From assembly GCA_048463395.1 (NCBI GenBank), contig DBFWPL010000023.1:62001-126000 (forward strand): DNA of 64,000 nucleotides, given 5' to 3'. The position numbers were made by a program, and so were the translations under genes. Shown in pieces: positions 62,819 to 64,000 of this stretch. Source of the DNA: JAGAJR01 sp048463395. Its GTDB lineage: Bacteria; Pseudomonadota; Alphaproteobacteria; RF32; CAG-239. The notes under the pieces are model-generated. The model worked only from the letters and a program-made list of their open reading frames with translations, made no database searches and was not told the DNA's origin. Position 1 is the first letter of the stretch. Every line of letters begins with the position of its first letter.

Positions 62819-62827
62819 TTATTCACA
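62819..62827 (+). promoter_or_regulatory. DnaA box (TTATTCACA)
   Basis: Exact TTATNCACA match on the plus strand inside the origin-like region. Confidence 0.6.
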
Positions 62828-62911
62828 AAAACTTGAAATTTTCATTTACGAATTTAAATATATGAAATTGAAAAAGAATGGCCGAAAGTAAAAAAAGAGT
62901 TAACATTTTTA

Positions 62912-62928
62912 TTAACAAATCGTTAACC
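62912..62928. promoter_or_regulatory. CtrA-type site (TTAA-N7-TTAAC)
   Basis: TTAACAAATCGTTAACC fits the CtrA consensus TTAA-N7-TTAAC exactly, in the middle of the DnaA-box cluster. A second TTAA lies 8 bases upstream. In Caulobacter CtrA represses the origin through such sites. Chance matches in AT-rich DNA are possible. Confidence 0.5.
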
Positions 62929-62954
62929 TTTGGATAACTCTGTTAATACGACAG

Positions 62955-62963
62955 TTATACACA
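62955..62963 (+). promoter_or_regulatory. DnaA box (TTATACACA)
   Basis: Exact TTATNCACA match on the plus strand inside the origin-like region. Confidence 0.6.
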
Positions 62964-63026
62964 GAACACACAGGAATAAACAAACAACTACTAAAAACTT
63001 TAAATATTATTTATGAGTTGATTGAC

Positions 63027-63035
63027 TGTGCATAA
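63027..63035 (-). promoter_or_regulatory. DnaA box (TGTGCATAA)
   Basis: Exact TTATNCACA match on the minus strand, same sequence as the leftmost box. Confidence 0.6.
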
Positions 63036-63055
63036 AAAAAACCTCCAACATTTAT

Positions 63056-63084
63056 TTGACTCAAAAGATTTTAAATCATATAAC
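63056..63084 (+). promoter_or_regulatory. rho: rho promoter
   Basis: TTGACT (63056-63061) and TATAAC (63079-63084) are spaced by 17 bases. The leader of about 70 bases begins with a perfect hairpin, ACTAATC-AAA-GATTAGT (63093-63109). Confidence 0.6.
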
Positions 63085-63159
63085 CGTTATATACTAATCA
63101 AAGATTAGTCCTACCTTATTAATAAATATTTACTCAAATCTGAATTTCAAGGTTTCCCC

Positions 63160-64000
63160 ATGCATTTAAAAGAATTAAAGCAAAAAAGTCCTACTGAACT
63201 TTTAACTCAGGCTGAAGATTTAGGTATTGAAGATGCTTCTTCAATGCGTAAACAAGATTTAATGTTTGCTATTTTAAAAAAAGTAGCTTCTGAAGATAAT
63301 ATCATTTACGGAGACGGCGTTATTGAGGTTATGCAAGACGGTTTTGGTTTCTTGCGTTCTTCTGCTTCCAATTATCTGGCCGGACCGGATGATATTTATG
63401 TATCGCCTTCTCAGGTAAAGAAATTCGGCTTAAGAACAGGTGATACTGTTGAAGGTGAAATTCGCGGTCCGAAAGATAACGAAAGATATTTTGCTTTAAC
63501 CAAGTTAAATAAAATAAATTTTGAAGATCCTGAAAAATCAAAATTAAGAGTTAATTTTGATAACTTAACCCCGCTCTACCCTACTGAAAAATTAAATTTT
63601 GATATTATTAACGGCGAAAAAGATTATACCACCCGCATTATTGATTTGATTTCCCCGCAAGGTAAAGGTCAGCGTGGTTTAATTGTGGCTCCTCCTCGTA
63701 CGGGTAAAACCGTGATGTTGCAGAATATTGCCCATGCCATTTCTGCCAATCATCCTGAGGTATACTTAATGGTACTTTTGATAGATGAACGTCCGGAAGA
63801 AGTTACGGATATGACCCGTTCCGTAAAAGGGGAGGTTATTTCTTCAACTTTTGACGAACCGGCCAGCCGCCACGTTCAGGTTGCCGAAATGGTGGTTGAG
63901 AAAGCTAAACGCTTGGTTGAAAGCAAAAAAGACGTTGTAATTCTTCTGGATTCCATTACCAGACTGGGCCGTGCTTATAATACGGTTATTCCTTCTTCCG
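63160..64000 (+). CDS. rho: Transcription termination factor Rho, N-terminal two thirds
   Basis: Hexameric RNA helicase for factor-dependent termination; cut by the window end after 280 codons. The N-terminal helical HLKELKQKSPTELLTQAEDLGIE domain (residues 2-24) is followed by the RNA-binding cold-shock domain with GFGFLRSSASNYLAGPDDIYVSPSQVKKFGLRTGD (about 61-95). The ATPase has Walker A APPRTGKTVM (about 178-187), LLIDERPEEVTDM and Walker B VILLDSITRL. Its ATG at 63160 lies in GGTTTCCCCATG, without a strong Shine-Dalgarno. It lies on the right side of the origin-like region, transcribed away from it. Confidence 0.97.
   Translation, partial: MHLKELKQKSPTELLTQAEDLGIEDASSMRKQDLMFAILKKVASEDNIIYGDGVIEVMQDGFGFLRSSASNYLAGPDDIYVSPSQVKKFGLRTGDTVEGEIRGPKDNERYFALTKLNKINFEDPEKSKLRVNFDNLTPLYPTEKLNFDIINGEKDYTTRIIDLISPQGKGQRGLIVAPPRTGKTVMLQNIAHAISANHPEVYLMVLLIDERPEEVTDMTRSVKGEVISSTFDEPASRHVQVAEMVVEKAKRLVESKKDVVILLDSITRLGRAYNTVIPSS

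Larger units (their letters stand above)
62649..63159. other. Probable chromosomal replication origin (oriC)
   Basis: A 511-base gene-free, very AT-rich stretch between divergent coaE and rho. It has four exact TTATNCACA-type DnaA boxes, one near-match (TTTGGATAA at 62929), a TTAA-N7-TTAAC CtrA-type site and repeated GTTAAC elements. The flanking genes match the known origin neighbourhood of alphaproteobacteria (coaE-dnaQ-secB on one side; rho/mnmE on the other). RP001/maf/aroE and hemE, which often lie between, are absent. Inference from motifs and context; DNA unwinding was not calculated. Confidence 0.72.

Noticed and set aside
1..64000. CRISPR arrays, insertion sequences, prophage, tRNA or rRNA genes
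   Set aside because: No regular spaced repeats, transposase or phage structural genes, and no tRNA/rRNA-like sequence were found by eye.

Overview
The window is a contiguous piece of chromosome from a low-GC (about 40 % by eye) alphaproteobacterium. The evidence is gene order typical of that class: gmk-yicC, addB-addA-trxA, rdgB-rph...grpE, lptF-lptD-surA-rsmA, hslV-hslU, tsaD beside the mitofilin-like/HemY pair, nth, and secB/tim44/mltA/smr/dnaQ/coaE next to rho. Several clusters look pared down compared with usual alphaproteobacterial order (no hrcA, lptG, pdxA, aroB, hemC or hemD at their expected places). A trimeric NADH-type [FeFe] hydrogenase and an ADP-dependent sugar kinase point to a fermentative, probably host- or gut-associated lineage; this lifestyle is inference. 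No insertion sequence, prophage, CRISPR array, rRNA or tRNA gene was seen.

Layout. 1-3.1 kb: end of a Nudix-like gene, gmk, yicC, an SDR enzyme and a small membrane protein. 3.1-9.3 kb: AmpG-like permease, nrdA-nrdB behind two NrdR-like boxes, and rpsF-rpsR-rplI. 9.3-16.7 kb: small lipoprotein, comM, a large secreted protein with a degenerate trypsin-like domain, hslV-hslU-hemW. 16.7-25.8 kb: small HTH gene with a structured leader, EamA-like membrane protein, trxA, addA, addB, cytoplasmic amidase. 25.9-30.1 kb: rdgB-rph, a long glycogen/starch synthase and grpE. 30.2-36.7 kb: a C-type-lectin-like protein, ftsK, fabD-fabG, a 6S-like small RNA with its own promoter and terminator, two small HTH regulators and a GNAT acetyltransferase. 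36.8-41.8 kb: hydrogenase operon and a charged coiled-coil protein. 41.9-47.3 kb: lptF-lptD-surA-rsmA. 47.4-48.9 kb: two related orphan genes. 49-53.5 kb: xerD with a 47-residue membrane protein, aroK, a truncated CorC-like gene, and a formylglutamate-amidohydrolase-like gene coupled to the ADP-dependent kinase. 53.6-62.6 kb: hemY, mitofilin-like, tsaD, nth, secB, tim44-like, mltA, unknown membrane protein, smr, dnaQ, coaE. 62.65-63.16 kb: AT-rich intergenic region that looks like the chromosomal replication origin, followed by rho, which runs off the window.

How it fits together. AmpG-like permease plus cytoplasmic amidase suggest muropeptide recycling. LptF, LptD and SurA serve outer-membrane LPS assembly. 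The hydrogenase can dispose of electrons from NADH (and possibly ferredoxin), and an ADP-dependent phosphofructokinase/glucokinase could give an EMP-type glycolysis in a class that usually relies on Entner-Doudoroff. The points most worth a second look are the origin candidate, the orphan pair with a C-terminal segment resembling an acyl-carrier-protein, the pseudo-protease with tandem Cys-Pro-Asp-Gly repeats, the 6S-like RNA, and the deletion-like junction between aroK and the CBS-domain gene.
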